From Actinomycetota bacterium (GTDB taxonomy: Bacteria > Actinomycetota > Actinomycetes > Streptosporangiales > Streptosporangiaceae), in NCBI GenBank assembly GCA_003168255.1, contig PMSU01000151.1:25833-89832 (forward strand): DNA of 64,000 nucleotides. The letters are read 5' to 3'. Numbering within the stretch: position 1 is the stretch's first letter; each line of letters begins with the position of its first letter. The position numbers and the translations under genes are program-made. This document shows, one piece after another, positions 1 to 11,012 of the stretch. The notes under the pieces were generated by a model that ran no database searches, was not told the DNA's origin, and saw only the letters and a list, made by a program, of their open reading frames with translations.

Positions 1-918
1 GCCGAGAAACTGCTCGACCAGCTCGGCCGTGCTGATGTCCTCGACCTTGTCCACCACCCAGCCGCGCTGCCCGCGCACCCGACCGCCGCGCACGTAGAAC
101 ACCTGGACCGCCGCCTCGAGCTGATCCTCGGCCAGCGCTATCACGTCGCAGTCGGTGCCGTCACCGAGCACCACGGCCTGCTTCTCGAGGGCACGCTGCA
201 GCGCCTTGACGTCATCGCGCAGCCGCGCCGCCCGCTCGTACTCCTCGGCGGCTGCTGCCTGCCGCATGTCGTTCTCTAGCGCCCGGATGAAGCGGGCTGT
301 CTGGCCGGCCATGAAGTCGCAGAAGTCCTCGGCAAGGAGCCGGTGCTCGGCCTCATTTACTCGCCCCACGCAGGGCGCCGAGCACTTGCCGATGTAGCCG
401 AGCAGGCACGGGCGGCCGATCTGGCCCGCCCGCTTGAACACCCCGGCCGAGCAGGTCCGCACCGGGAAGACCCGGAGCAGCGTGTCTACCGTCTCCCTGA
501 TCGCCCAGGCGTGCGAGTACGGCCCGAAATACCTGACTCCCCGCCGCTTCGCACCGCGCATCACCATGACGCGCGGGTAATCCTCGTCCATCGTGACCGC
601 GAGATAGGGATAGCTCTTATCGTCCCGGTACCTGACGTTGAACCTAGGATCGAACTCCTTGATCCAGGAGTACTCGAGCTGCAGCGCCTCGACCTCGGTG
701 CCGACCACTGTCCAGTCAACCTTGGCCGCCGCGCGCAGCATGCCCTGAGTCCTGGGGTGCAGCGAGGCGAAGTCGGCGAAATAGGAGTTCAGCCTGGACC
801 GCAGCGACTTCGCCTTGCCGACATAGATCACCCGGCCGTGCTCGTCACGGAACCGGTAGACGCCAGGGGATTCGGGAATGGAGCCGGGGGGCGGGCGGTA
901 GTCGTGCGGATCTGCCAC
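1..918 (-). CDS. uvrC: UvrABC excinuclease subunit C, N-terminal part (gene runs off the window)
   Basis: UvrC makes the two incisions on either side of a lesion in nucleotide-excision repair, working with UvrA and UvrB in the cytoplasm. The frame opens with GTG at 918 (ADPHDYRPPPGS follows) and stays open to base 1. About residues 15-95 form the GIY-YIG nuclease domain (GVYRF, VIYVGKAKS, then YFGPY and RPCLLGYIGKCSAPC), and about residues 200-240 hold the UVR motif (EEYERAARLRDDV) that contacts UvrB. About 306 residues are present against roughly 600-680 for the family; the RNase H-like and HhH domains lie outside the window. Only 9 bp separate its start from the end of the upstream HxlR gene, so co-transcription is possible. 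Identification is firm. Confidence 0.95.
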   Translation of the reverse strand, partial: MADPHDYRPPPGSIPESPGVYRFRDEHGRVIYVGKAKSLRSRLNSYFADFASLHPRTQGMLRAAAKVDWTVVGTEVEALQLEYSWIKEFDPRFNVRYRDDKSYPYLAVTMDEDYPRVMVMRGAKRRGVRYFGPYSHAWAIRETVDTLLRVFPVRTCSAGVFKRAGQIGRPCLLGYIGKCSAPCVGRVNEAEHRLLAEDFCDFMAGQTARFIRALENDMRQAAAAEEYERAARLRDDVKALQRALEKQAVVLGDGTDCDVIALAEDQLEAAVQVFYVRGGRVRGQRGWVVDKVEDISTAELVEQFLG

Positions 919-927
919 GAACCAACT

Positions 928-1317
928 CTATGCAGTGAAAGAGCGGTCGCTCCGCCGCTCGCGGTCATCGTAGGCGACTCGTGCGGCGTCGATCTCGTCC
1001 AGGTGCGCATGCGCCCAGCCGATGAGCGTGCCGGCCGCGTCCAGCAGAGTATTGCCCATCGGGGTCAGCGCATAGTCGACCCGCGGCGGCATGACCGGGT
1101 ACATCGTCCTGGTGATGATTCCGTCCCGCTCGAGCCCGCGCAGGGTCACCGTCAGCATGCGCTGGCTGATTCCGTCTATGCCGCGCTTGAGGTCGGTAAA
1201 CCGCCTGGTCCCGCCGCCCAGGCAGAAGATCACCTGCAGCGACCACTTGTCCCCCACCCGGCCCAGCACCTCGCTGGCCCGGCAGGGTCCAGCCAGGGGC
1301 ATGTCGGCCGCGTTCAT
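928..1317 (-). CDS. HxlR-family winged-helix transcriptional regulator
   Basis: A 129-residue protein with the HxlR layout: an N-terminal GPCRASEVLGRVGDKW segment with a lone Cys near residue 12, helix-turn-helix around residues 35-65 (RRFTDLKRGIDGISQRML), and the wing TRTMYPVMPPRVDYALTPMG. HxlR proteins bind DNA as dimers, and several sense electrophiles or oxidants through an N-terminal Cys. It starts with ATG at 1317 behind AGGTAACC and diverges from a YceI gene across about 150 bp that contain inverted repeats, so it probably controls itself and yceI. The inducer is unknown. The family call is firm; the target is an inference. Confidence 0.93.
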   Translation of the reverse strand: MNAADMPLAGPCRASEVLGRVGDKWSLQVIFCLGGGTRRFTDLKRGIDGISQRMLTVTLRGLERDGIITRTMYPVMPPRVDYALTPMGNTLLDAAGTLIGWAHAHLDEIDAARVAYDDRERRSDRSFTA

Positions 1318-1382
1318 GGTTACCTCCTGGTGACCAGGGCACCTGCGTGTGCCGGTCTTGCGCCTCGCGGGTACAAGTATCA

Positions 1383-1422
1383 GGATAGGCTGAAGTTCCT
1401 ATTCAGAACCAAGACACTATCC
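1383..1422. promoter_or_regulatory. Inverted repeats between hxlR and yceI, candidate HxlR operators
   Basis: GGATA (1383-1387) pairs with TATCC (1418-1422), and inside them lies GTTC-N7-GAAC (1395-1409). The segment is clearly less GC-rich than its surroundings and lies between two divergent start codons, where an HxlR dimer would be expected to bind. No footprint can be inferred from sequence alone. Confidence 0.4.
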
Positions 1423-1471
1423 AGTACCTTCATACTTCCCGAAACTCACACAGATGCAACAAGGAGACATG

Positions 1472-2035
1472 ATGACCGCCGAGGTTGTCCAGATTCCGGG
1501 CTACGTGGTCGGCAAGTGGGCTATCGATGCCGTCCACTCCCACGTCGGATTCGTCGTCAAGCACATGATGGTCAGCAAGGTGCGCGGGCACTTCAGCAAG
1601 TTCGAGGGCGAGCTGGTGACCGCCGAAGACCCGCTGAAGTCCACCGTTACCGCGACCATCGACCTGACGTCGATCAACACCGACAACGAGCAGCGCGATG
1701 GCCACATCCGCTCGGCTGACTTCTTCGAGGTCGAGAAGTACCCGGAGATGACCTACAAGTCCACCGGTCTCCGGGCGGACGGCGACGGCTTCATCCTCGA
1801 CGGCGACCTCACCCTCAGGGGTGTCACCCGCCAGGTCCCGCTGACGTTCGAGATCGAAGGCTTCGGGCCCGATGCCTTCGGCGGTACCAGGGCCGGGTTC
1901 TCGGCCACCGGCGAGATCAACCGGACGGACTTCGGCGTCAGCTACAACGGCCCCATCCCCGGCGGTGGCGTGGCCGTTAGCGAGAAGGTTCAGCTCGTCC
2001 TGGACATTGAGGCCGTACTCAATACGGACGGCTAA
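1472..2035 (+). CDS. YceI-family lipocalin-like protein
   Basis: About 187 residues with the YceI signature from start to end: WAIDAVHSHVGFVVKHMMVSKVRGHF, the EVEKYPEMTYKST strand and the final EFGVSYNG-type turn (TDFGVSYNGPIPGGGVAVS). YceI proteins form an extended lipocalin-like barrel that binds polyisoprenoid or amphiphilic ligands; the physiological ligand here is unknown. No signal peptide is seen, so it is probably cytoplasmic, as in many actinobacterial members. AAGGAG at 1461-1466 favours ATG 1472 (5-nt spacing) over ATG 1469 or 1454. It diverges from an HxlR regulator, a pairing that suggests induction by a small molecule or oxidant. Confidence 0.92.
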   Translation: MTAEVVQIPGYVVGKWAIDAVHSHVGFVVKHMMVSKVRGHFSKFEGELVTAEDPLKSTVTATIDLTSINTDNEQRDGHIRSADFFEVEKYPEMTYKSTGLRADGDGFILDGDLTLRGVTRQVPLTFEIEGFGPDAFGGTRAGFSATGEINRTDFGVSYNGPIPGGGVAVSEKVQLVLDIEAVLNTDG

Positions 2036-2082
2036 TCGCTGGAGTCGGCTAGCCGCTGGCCGGGAATAGTCACCGGCCAGGG

Positions 2083-2240
2083 CTAGCCGGTGGACGCGGT
2101 TCGGCCGGTGGACGCGGTTCGGCCGGTGGACGCGGTTCGGCCGGTGGACGCGGTTCGGCCGGTGGACCCGGTTCGGCCGGTGGACCCGGGCTAGCCCGGT
2201 GGCCAGGACTAGCCGGTGGCCAGGGCTAGCCGGTGGGGGC
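2083..2240. repeat. 18-bp direct tandem repeat array
   Basis: About six copies of GGCCGGTGGACGCGGTTC, the last ones drifting to GGACCCGGTTC, run into degenerate CTAGCCGGTGGCCAGG units up to about 2240. The array fills the space between two convergent genes (yceI and the hypothetical gene at 2258). The unit is a multiple of three, but neither flanking gene reads through it. Confidence 0.85.
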
Positions 2241-2257
2241 CCGGCCAGCTGGCCGGG

Positions 2258-2881
2258 TCAGCCTTCCGGCCAGTCGGCCGGGAGCGCGCCGGTATCGGTT
2301 CCCGTCACATCGCGGAACCGCTCGCGGAAGCTCGCCAGCAGATCGCTGCCCCACACGTATCCGCTCGGCACCCGCACCGCTTGGGCGAGCACGTCACGCA
2401 GCTCCCTGGTCCTCGCCCCGCCCCTGGCCAGTGGGACCGCCGCCAGCGCGTACATGTGGTCGAGCGCGCCGAACACCTCATTGGTAAGCAGCGGCAGCGT
2501 CCCGTGGCAGACCGCGGCCTCCACGAACCCCTCCCACCAGGAGGGCTCGCCCGCCGTCTCGTCGCTGCCGAACGCACGGCGCAGCCGCTCCCGCACGGCA
2601 GCGGCCACGGCGGGATCCGCGTGCTCGAGGCCGTGCTGCCAGGCCCAGGCTGACTCCTCGTCGCGTTCGCACAACGGCAAGGTCCTGGCGAGCAGTTCGA
2701 TGGCGAGCGGCGCGATGTCGGCGTCAGCCGATCCCGCGGCCTCTGTGAACGCGGCAACCGCCCGCTCCAGGTACGCGATGCCATCCGCTACTAGCGCGGC
2801 CGAGTCGGCGACCGGCGCGTCGGCGACCGGCGTGCTCGTCTCTGCCGCCACACCCGGTCCGGCTTCACCCTCAGCGGTCAT
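2258..2881 (-). CDS. Hypothetical protein, 207 residues
   Basis: I do not recognise this protein. ATG 2881 (MTAEGEAGPG) is preferred over an ATG 123 bp upstream because the added residues look like read-through of intergenic DNA and overlap the lipoprotein gene's 3' end. The first 35 residues are Ala/Val-rich and probably disordered. The rest looks helical and acidic (IAYLERAVAAFTEA, LAIELLARTLPLC, VRERLRRAFGS), with Trp-rich segments (SWWEGFVEAAV). No signal peptide or membrane segment is seen. Codon use matches neighbouring core genes, so it is probably a real, lineage-specific cytoplasmic protein. Confidence 0.7.
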   Translation of the reverse strand: MTAEGEAGPGVAAETSTPVADAPVADSAALVADGIAYLERAVAAFTEAAGSADADIAPLAIELLARTLPLCERDEESAWAWQHGLEHADPAVAAAVRERLRRAFGSDETAGEPSWWEGFVEAAVCHGTLPLLTNEVFGALDHMYALAAVPLARGGARTRELRDVLAQAVRVPSGYVWGSDLLASFRERFRDVTGTDTGALPADWPEG

Positions 2882-2973
2882 GCCGGAAGCGTAGAGCGAA
2901 TCCGTCGGCCCTGCCAGACGCGCGGGCGAGAGGTCTGGGGCATTCGCCAGCGGACCAGCGAGCCGCCCTTCCG

Positions 2974-3537
2974 CTATGCGGTATATGTCGCATTCTTTTG
3001 GCATGGCGCGCTGCCCTGGTTACCACAGCCTCCGAATGCTGTCTCAGGGTTGACGACGTCCGTAGCGCGTCCCAGCACTCCCCAGAATCCCGGCGAGCGT
3101 CCGGCCCACCGCTCCGGGCCGGCCCCGGCGACTTCCTGGCAGCCGCCACTGTCCAAGGTAACCACAGGGAATCGACGCCCGGCCGCACCAAAGTCCAGCC
3201 GGTAGCTGATGCCCAGGTCAGCGGGACAGGACATGGGACCGCCTGGCATACGCGGCAACCCGCACACCATCCGGGCCACAATCCGGGCCTGCTCCGGGCT
3301 GCTGGCCTCGACGCGGGGCGGGAAGGTGAACCGGATGTGATTCTGCGGGAACCCGATGACCCGGCTGACGGTGAGCGAGTCAACGTCCTTGACCGCCGTA
3401 CACAGCGCGAGCGCGGCGGTCGGCGAGGCACTCGGGCCCGCCGCCGCGCCGATGTTCCCGCTGATGCTCCCGCAGCCGGCCAGGGCCAGCGAAGCTCCAA
3501 CAGTCGCCACAACGCACATCCTGCTCACCAACATCAT
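2974..3537 (-). CDS. Secreted lipoprotein, function unknown
   Basis: A 187-residue protein with a lipoprotein signal peptide (MMLVSRMCVVATVGASLALAG, then C): the lipobox LAGC puts the modified Cys at residue 22, predicting an anchor on the outer face of the membrane. The mature part has a Ser/Ala linker, then a compact domain with four or more Cys (VARMVCGLP, MSCPADLG, SGGCQEV, FGGCGNQGSAPCQ) that may form disulfides. The segment SLTVSRVIGFPQNHIRFTFPP resembles the hypothetical Cys-rich lipoproteins common in actinobacteria. It may be co-transcribed with the downstream hypothetical gene at 2258-2881 (93 bp apart). No enzymatic motif is seen. Confidence 0.8.
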   Translation of the reverse strand: MMLVSRMCVVATVGASLALAGCGSISGNIGAAAGPSASPTAALALCTAVKDVDSLTVSRVIGFPQNHIRFTFPPRVEASSPEQARIVARMVCGLPRMPGGPMSCPADLGISYRLDFGAAGRRFPVVTLDSGGCQEVAGAGPERWAGRSPGFWGVLGRATDVVNPETAFGGCGNQGSAPCQKNATYTA

Positions 3538-4051
3538 GTTCCTGAGACGCAGCCCGTGGCCCGTCGGTTCCAGGTCATCCAGCCCTTCCGGTGCGCTGGC
3601 CTATTGTCCGCCTGCCGTGGCTCGTTACGTTCACGTCTGATGAACTCGGCCAGCCTTCCGACGTAGGGGTGCGGCCCGCTGGAGTGAGCCGTCTGCCCCA
3701 CCCGCGGGTGATCGGGTATCGGCCGGCCTGCTCCCCTCACGGCGTCGCCCCGGGCCCGCATCCGGGTCATTCCGGGCGCATCACGCCCCGACCGCCGACG
3801 TGGATGTGAAATTAGGACACGTCATGGAATAAACCGTCGTTTCCTGATCCCGGACGATCGTGCGGTGCCCGCGGACCCGGCCGACCGGATCACTCCCGTC
3901 ACACCGGCACCACCGACCCCGTGAGCCACGACTTCCGGAGCGCCGCCGAAGATCGATGTGGAATTGCCTACCACCGGTGGGGGGCTCTGCCACATCGATC
4001 ATGGAAAAGATGCGAAAGAGGCGCCTGCGGGCCGCCTTCCCCGGTGGATCC
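3538..4051. other. Gene-free stretch with inverted repeats, possible mobile-element scar
   Basis: No frame here looks coding on either strand. The part from about 3797 to 3850 is less GC-rich than the rest and opens with an inverted repeat (GACGTG 3797-3802 with CACGTC 3818-3823). It ends in the long hairpin described at 3951-4000. GTGGATGTGAAATTAGG at 3801 loosely resembles GATGTGGAATTGCCTACC at 3956, so the two may be ends of a lost element. That reading is weak. Confidence 0.35.
3951..4000. terminator. Long hairpin downstream of gcvP
   Basis: GATCGATGTGG (3951-3961) and CCACATCGATC (3990-4000) are perfect 11-bp inverted repeats that enclose the palindrome CCACCGGTGG (3971-3980). It lies 52 bp past the gcvP stop in the direction of gcvP transcription and could end that transcript, although no T-run follows. 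The nested palindromes would also suit a mobile-element end. Confidence 0.5.
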
Positions 4052-7024
<2,973 letters not shown>

Positions 7025-7103
7025 GACGGGGGACCTCCGGACTGCTACGAGCCTGGGCCGCCATGCGGCCGCCGGACTCCCCCTCTGTCATCGCCGCAGG
7101 CGA

Positions 7104-7209
7104 TTCCAGAGACGCCTGTCTCGTCCAGTCCTTGGGCCTGAGAGGTTCCGGGGATGTTGCCCCTTCGGCGTCTCTGGCTGGCTGCCTGAGATCTCTCCCG
7201 GACGAGGTT
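7104..7209 (-). promoter_or_regulatory. Glycine riboswitch upstream of gcvP
   Basis: Read on the minus strand, the leader shows the glycine aptamer landmarks in order: CGGGAGAGATCTC, then GCCGAAGGGGCAA, then AACCTCTCAGGCCCAAGGAC, and finally CTCTGGA near 7105-7111. One aptamer is visible. It ends about 80 nt before the gcvP start, leaving room for an expression platform. Known members turn on glycine cleavage genes when glycine is high. Confidence 0.9.
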
Positions 7210-7281
7210 GTCGGCTATCCGCCGAGCCTACCCGAGCCGATCACGCCCAAGGCCTGCAAACACGCAGACACGCAGCCTCGG

Positions 7282-7989
7282 TCATCCAGACACAGTGGGC
7301 AGGCCGCCAGTCGGGAAGATAATCGGATTCCCAGGCAGGCCGGGCGTGCTGCTGAACAGGTACCTGATGTAGTCGAAATAGAGAATGAGCGCGTTCGGCT
7401 CGTACTCCGAGCGCGACGCGACCAGCAGGAACCCGGCCACTACTAGCGCTGCCGAGATGCCGGCCGCTGCCAGGTTGATCATCCAGGACCGCAGCAGCAT
7501 CGCCGCGGCCAGGGCAAAGGGCAGGCCGCCGCCCGCGAACCCCAGGACAAGCTGCACAGTCGGCCCGAAGTTCGCGCCGAACGTGACGGTAGCCGCGAAG
7601 AGCCAGCCCGCGAGGCCTGCCACCCCGACCAGCAGCATCCACAGCACCCAGCCCCGGGTACCTGCGGGCAGCCATGAGTCCCTGGACGTGTACCAGGCGA
7701 GCACCGCCAGGGCAGCGAACAGCATGACGCCAAGAAATATGACCGCTGTCCGAGCGAGCACAGGCAGCCCGGCAAGTGGCACGATCGCGTCGCTCGCCCC
7801 TGGCGCTCCCGGCAGGATCGACTGTATGGACTGGCCGGACGACCCCTGCGCAGGCGGCCGGAACGACAGGAAGAGCGCTACAACTGTGCCCATCGTGACC
7901 GAGCCGATGAGCCAGGCATACCAGACCTGCCGGGCATCCACGGCGACGCCCCGGATGAGGATGCCTGCCTTCGCGGCGATGGACGCCAT
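7282..7989 (-). CDS. Integral membrane protein with five predicted segments
   Basis: An unrecognised 235-residue protein. Hydrophobic stretches at about residues 24-43, 78-100, 112-138, 143-167 and 170-192 predict five membrane segments, with a loop after the first containing GQSIQSILPGAPG. The C-terminal 40 residues are polar. It lies between the MerR gene (11-bp gap) and gcvP, the place held by Rv1831-like genes of unknown function in mycobacteria. The tight spacing to the MerR gene suggests one transcript, ending before the gcvP riboswitch. No transport or enzyme motif is seen. Confidence 0.75.
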   Translation of the reverse strand: MASIAAKAGILIRGVAVDARQVWYAWLIGSVTMGTVVALFLSFRPPAQGSSGQSIQSILPGAPGASDAIVPLAGLPVLARTAVIFLGVMLFAALAVLAWYTSRDSWLPAGTRGWVLWMLLVGVAGLAGWLFAATVTFGANFGPTVQLVLGFAGGGLPFALAAAMLLRSWMINLAAAGISAALVVAGFLLVASRSEYEPNALILYFDYIRYLFSSTPGLPGNPIIFPTGGLPTVSG

Positions 7990-8000
7990 GGTTCCAGTGG

Positions 8001-8618
8001 CTAGCCGGTCTTGCGCGCCCGGCGAGCAGCTAGCTCGTCGGCGTCCGGACTGCCCGGCTCAGTCGTGCCGTCATCAGCGCGCACCGAGGGCAGATCGGCG
8101 AGGCTGCCTTCCACCTCACGCCAGACCCGGCCAAGAGCGATGCCGAAGACGCCCTGGCCGCCCTGTAGCAGATCCACTACTTCGTCGGCGGACGTGCACT
8201 CGTAGACGCTAACCCCATCGCTCATCAGCGTGACCTGTGCCAGGTCGGTCCTGCCGCGATCACGCAGGTGCTGCACCGCGACGCGGATCTGCTGTAGCGA
8301 GATTCCCGTCTCCAGCAGCCGTTTCACGACCTTGAGCACCAGGATGTCGCGGAAACCGTACAGCCGCTGCGACCCGGACCCGTGAGCAGCGCGCACGCTA
8401 GGCTCCACCAGCCCGGTACGGGCCCAGTAGTCCAGCTGGCGGTACGTGATGCCCGCCGCCGAGCAGGCCATGGGCCCCCGGTAGCCAGTGCCCTCGGTAC
8501 CCTCAGGCCCCTCGGCAAGCTCCTCGCCGAACAGCAGGCCCTGCTCTCCGGCCTGCTTGGCCGCGGTGCGCCAGGCGTTTTCCCCAGACGTCCCGCTGTC
8601 ACCCTTTGTTGCCGTCAC
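8001..8618 (-). CDS. MerR-family regulator of the Rv1830 type
   Basis: About 205 residues. GTG 8618 is chosen because GGAGG lies 5 nt ahead. The first 45 residues are poorly conserved. The MerR winged helix follows (GITYRQLDYWARTGLVEPSVR, then SGSQRLYGFRDILVLKVV), then a dimerisation helix (ISLQQIRVAVQHLRDRG) and a C-terminal segment with LMSDGVSVYECTSADEVVDLL. There is no metal-binding Cys pattern of classical MerR proteins. The same order (FHA, MerR, bifunctional nuclease, MerR, gcvP) is found in Mycobacterium (Rv1827-Rv1832) and Streptomyces, where the Rv1830 product affects growth and division. The direct target here is unknown. Confidence 0.9.
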   Translation of the reverse strand: MTATKGDSGTSGENAWRTAAKQAGEQGLLFGEELAEGPEGTEGTGYRGPMACSAAGITYRQLDYWARTGLVEPSVRAAHGSGSQRLYGFRDILVLKVVKRLLETGISLQQIRVAVQHLRDRGRTDLAQVTLMSDGVSVYECTSADEVVDLLQGGQGVFGIALGRVWREVEGSLADLPSVRADDGTTEPGSPDADELAARRARKTG

Positions 8619-8739
8619 GCCTACCTCCGACGGGCCTGGCACCGATGCCCGTATCGCACGCTAGGCCGGCCGGCACGAACCGTCAACGATCGCCCCCGGC
8701 GCGTCGCCTACTGTGCGCCGAATTGCCGCGAACTCCCCA

Positions 8740-9210
8740 TCATGTCGAGCGACCGAAGTCCTCTGGCGTAATCGTGTCGAGGAACTCGCGGAACTTCTCG
8801 ACTTCGTCTTCCTGCTCGTCAGGGATCGGTACGCCCGCTTCATCGAGGATCTCGTCGCTGGCGAAGATCTCCGCTCCTGTCCTGAGCGCGAGCGCGATCG
8901 AGTCTGACGGCCGCGCACTCACTTCCTTCCCGTTCGAGAAGACAAGATCGGCGAAGTAGATCCCGTCCCGCAGCGCGGTGATCTTCACCGTGCGCAGCTG
9001 CACGCCGAGTGCCTCGAGCACATCGCGCAGCAGATCGTGGGTCAGCGGGCGCGGCGGGACCATGCCCTGCTGAGCAAAGGCGATCGCAGTGGCCTCGACC
9101 GCGCCGATCCAAATCGGCAGGTACCTTTCGCCCTGCATCTCCTTCAGCAGGACGATGGGCTGGTTCGTAGGCATCTCGACCCGGACGCCGACGACCTCCA
9201 TCTGCCTCAC
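8740..9210 (-). CDS. Bifunctional nuclease (BFN) domain protein
   Basis: A 156-residue member of the DUF151/BFN family, matching actinobacterial Rv1829-like proteins. The core reads MPTNQPIVLLKEMQGERYLPIWIG, AEATAIAFA-type helix, then DLLRDVLEALGVQL and the conserved SARPSDSIALALRTG loop. Members have been linked to RNase/DNase activity in plants, but activity in bacteria is not well established. GTG 9210 has AGGAG about 5 nt upstream; the open frame extends further but without a ribosome site. It lies between two MerR genes in a conserved growth/division neighbourhood. Confidence 0.9.
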   Translation of the reverse strand: MRQMEVVGVRVEMPTNQPIVLLKEMQGERYLPIWIGAVEATAIAFAQQGMVPPRPLTHDLLRDVLEALGVQLRTVKITALRDGIYFADLVFSNGKEVSARPSDSIALALRTGAEIFASDEILDEAGVPIPDEQEDEVEKFREFLDTITPEDFGRST

Positions 9211-9353
9211 GGCGGCTCCTACGCGCTCGGTCAAACCTCGGCCCTGATCCCGTGCACTCCCTTTGTCAAAGTACACCCGCTATCACGCCGTGCCAGACCT
9301 CGGCCGGCCCCCGCGGGCTCGCCGTCGGCCGTTGGGCCCCCCTCTAGCAGGGC

Positions 9354-10010
9354 TTAAGCCAGCCCAGCCTCGCCAAGCTCGGCCTCGACAAGAGCGGCGT
9401 GCAGCCGCATCGAGAGGGCAGCGATATCCCTCGCGGTCTGGCCGGCCCGGTCGACCGCTCCCGGGCTGCGCTGGTGCAGCAACGGAGCCACCACCTGCTC
9501 GATAAGCGACGTCTCGCGCTCCGCCGCGGCCTTGATCGCCCGCAGATGCCTGGCCTGGACGCCGAACGTGCCGAGCGCCGCCACCAGCCGGGCCACGGCG
9601 AGCGCGTCCTGGCCGTACTGCCTGCCCCGCCGGCGCACCAGGCCGAATTCCTCGAGCTGATCGAGGCCATTGGCATCGATGCCGGCCGCCTCGATCAACT
9701 CCCCCCTGCTGAGCATCGCCCCGGCCCCCGGCGCCACGGGCAACTGCTCGGCACCGTCGGGAGAATCGAGCTTCTCCTTGATCACCCGGAGCGGCAGGTA
9801 GTGATCGCGCTGCGCGGTCAGGATGTACCGCAGGCGCTCCACGTCGCGTCGGCTGAACCGCCGGTACCCGGACGGCGAGCGGGCGGGCTCGATAAGCCCC
9901 TCCGACTCCAGGAACCGGATTTTGGAGATGCGGACATCGGGGAACTCACCGCTGAGCTGGGCAAGCACCTCGCCGATACCGTAATAGGCTCTGACAGGCT
10001 GAGCGCTCAT
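9354..10010 (-). CDS. ftsR: MerR-family regulator, FtsR-like
   Basis: A 218-residue regulator whose N-terminus is typical of the FtsR group (YGIGEVLAQLSGEFPDVRISK, then FLESEGLIEPARSPSGYRRF and LRYILTAQRDHYLPLRVIKEKL). In Corynebacterium glutamicum FtsR activates ftsZ; the mycobacterial homologue is Rv1828. The C-terminal half is a helical effector-like domain without Cys. ATG 10010 overlaps the stop of the upstream FHA gene (ATGA), so the two are translationally coupled. The symbol rests on neighbourhood plus family resemblance and not on any test here. Confidence 0.88.
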   Translation of the reverse strand: MSAQPVRAYYGIGEVLAQLSGEFPDVRISKIRFLESEGLIEPARSPSGYRRFSRRDVERLRYILTAQRDHYLPLRVIKEKLDSPDGAEQLPVAPGAGAMLSRGELIEAAGIDANGLDQLEEFGLVRRRGRQYGQDALAVARLVAALGTFGVQARHLRAIKAAAERETSLIEQVVAPLLHQRSPGAVDRAGQTARDIAALSMRLHAALVEAELGEAGLA

Positions 10011-10555
10011 GCTTCGTCCCGTACGCCCCCGCCGTCGATCTCCTCACGCGGCGAATGGGTGAGGAATACCAGCCGGAACTTTCCCACCTGGACCTCGTCC
10101 CCGCCGTTGAGCCCGGACTCCTCGATGCGCTCCCTGTTCACGTAGGTGCCGTTCAGGCTGCCCACGTCGCGTACCGTAAACGCCTCGCCCTGCCGGTAGA
10201 ACTCGGCATGCCTGCGGGACACGGTGACATCGTCGAGGAAGATATCGCTCTCCGGATGACGCCCCGCCGTAGTGAGGTCGCTGTCCAGCAGGAACCTGCT
10301 GCCCGCGTTCGGCCCGCGCCTGACCACGAGCAGGGCCGTGCCTGCCGGAAGTGCCTCCACCGCCGCCGCGTCTGCCGCCGACTCATCCAGCACCTCGGGC
10401 TCAGCGGACTCCCAGCCGCCGAGGGAGATCGTGGAGGTTGACTCGCCGGGCCGTTCGCCGCTGACGGCGCGCGCGAGCGGGGTACCGCAATGTGAGCAGA
10501 AACGGGCGCCTTCGGCATTGGGGCGGCCGCACCGGGTGCAGTGGACGCTCGGCAT
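10007..10555 (-). CDS. Zinc-ribbon plus FHA domain protein, GarA-like
   Basis: 182 residues from ATG 10555. Residues 4-23 are a zinc ribbon (CTRCGRPNAEGARFCSHCG). The C-terminal 100 residues are an FHA phosphothreonine-binding domain (GSRFLLDSDLTTAGRHPESD, VSRRHAEFYR, SLNGTYVNRERI). In mycobacteria GarA is phosphorylated by Ser/Thr kinases and then controls 2-oxoglutarate and glutamate metabolism. The ETTS phospho-site seen there is not visible here, though STSTISLGG lies between the domains. The frame is open for another 97 codons upstream, but that stretch is basic, Arg-rich and unlike coding DNA. It is translationally coupled to the downstream MerR gene. Confidence 0.88.
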   Translation of the reverse strand: MPSVHCTRCGRPNAEGARFCSHCGTPLARAVSGERPGESTSTISLGGWESAEPEVLDESAADAAAVEALPAGTALLVVRRGPNAGSRFLLDSDLTTAGRHPESDIFLDDVTVSRRHAEFYRQGEAFTVRDVGSLNGTYVNRERIEESGLNGGDEVQVGKFRLVFLTHSPREEIDGGGVRDEA

Positions 10556-10916
10556 CGCTTCGCCCGGCCTCCCATCCATCGGCCATGCATTCGGGTCGGG
10601 ACTCAGCCCGGTAAGGCTGGCCCGCGGGGTGAACTCCGGTGATTGTTTCAAAGCTACCTGGGCCGCGGCGCGGCGGTCCACGCGCCACGCGCGACGACGG
10701 CCCCATCGCCTACGGTGGCCGCCGGGCAGGGGCGTATCAGGTCCTCGCGTCCCCGCTACGGCATCGCCGCGGCGCCTCTGCCACATCAGGCCGCACCTCC
10801 GACAGTAACCTCCGCAAACAATGACGAAGATTCTCTCATGCGGCACCGGCTCGTGGCCGGACTGTGACCAGCCCGGTCCGGCCGTGCACGCTGCGCAACC
10901 GGCTGCCCGCCCCCGC

Positions 10917-11003
10917 TCAGCCGCCGCCCCGGTCAGCCGCCGCCCCGGTCAGCCGCCGCCCCGGTCAGCCGCCGCCCCGGTCAGCCGCCGCCCCGGTCAG
11001 CCG
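10917..11003. repeat. 16-bp direct tandem repeat
   Basis: About five copies of TCAGCCGCCGCCCCGG, with degenerate copies continuing to the stop codon at 11013. It lies just past the 3' end of the nucleotidyltransferase gene. Since 16 is not a multiple of three, expansion cannot be tolerated in frame, which fits a noncoding position. Confidence 0.85.
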
Positions 11004-11012
11004 CCGGCCCGC

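Noticed and set aside
2083..2240. CRISPR array
   Set aside because: Units are contiguous 18-mers without spacers; no cas gene is nearby.
10556..10846. 97-codon N-terminal extension of the FHA protein
   Set aside because: Basic, Arg/Trp-rich and unlike any domain; the zinc ribbon starts right at ATG 10555.
10917..11003. CRISPR array
   Set aside because: Contiguous 16-mers without spacers.
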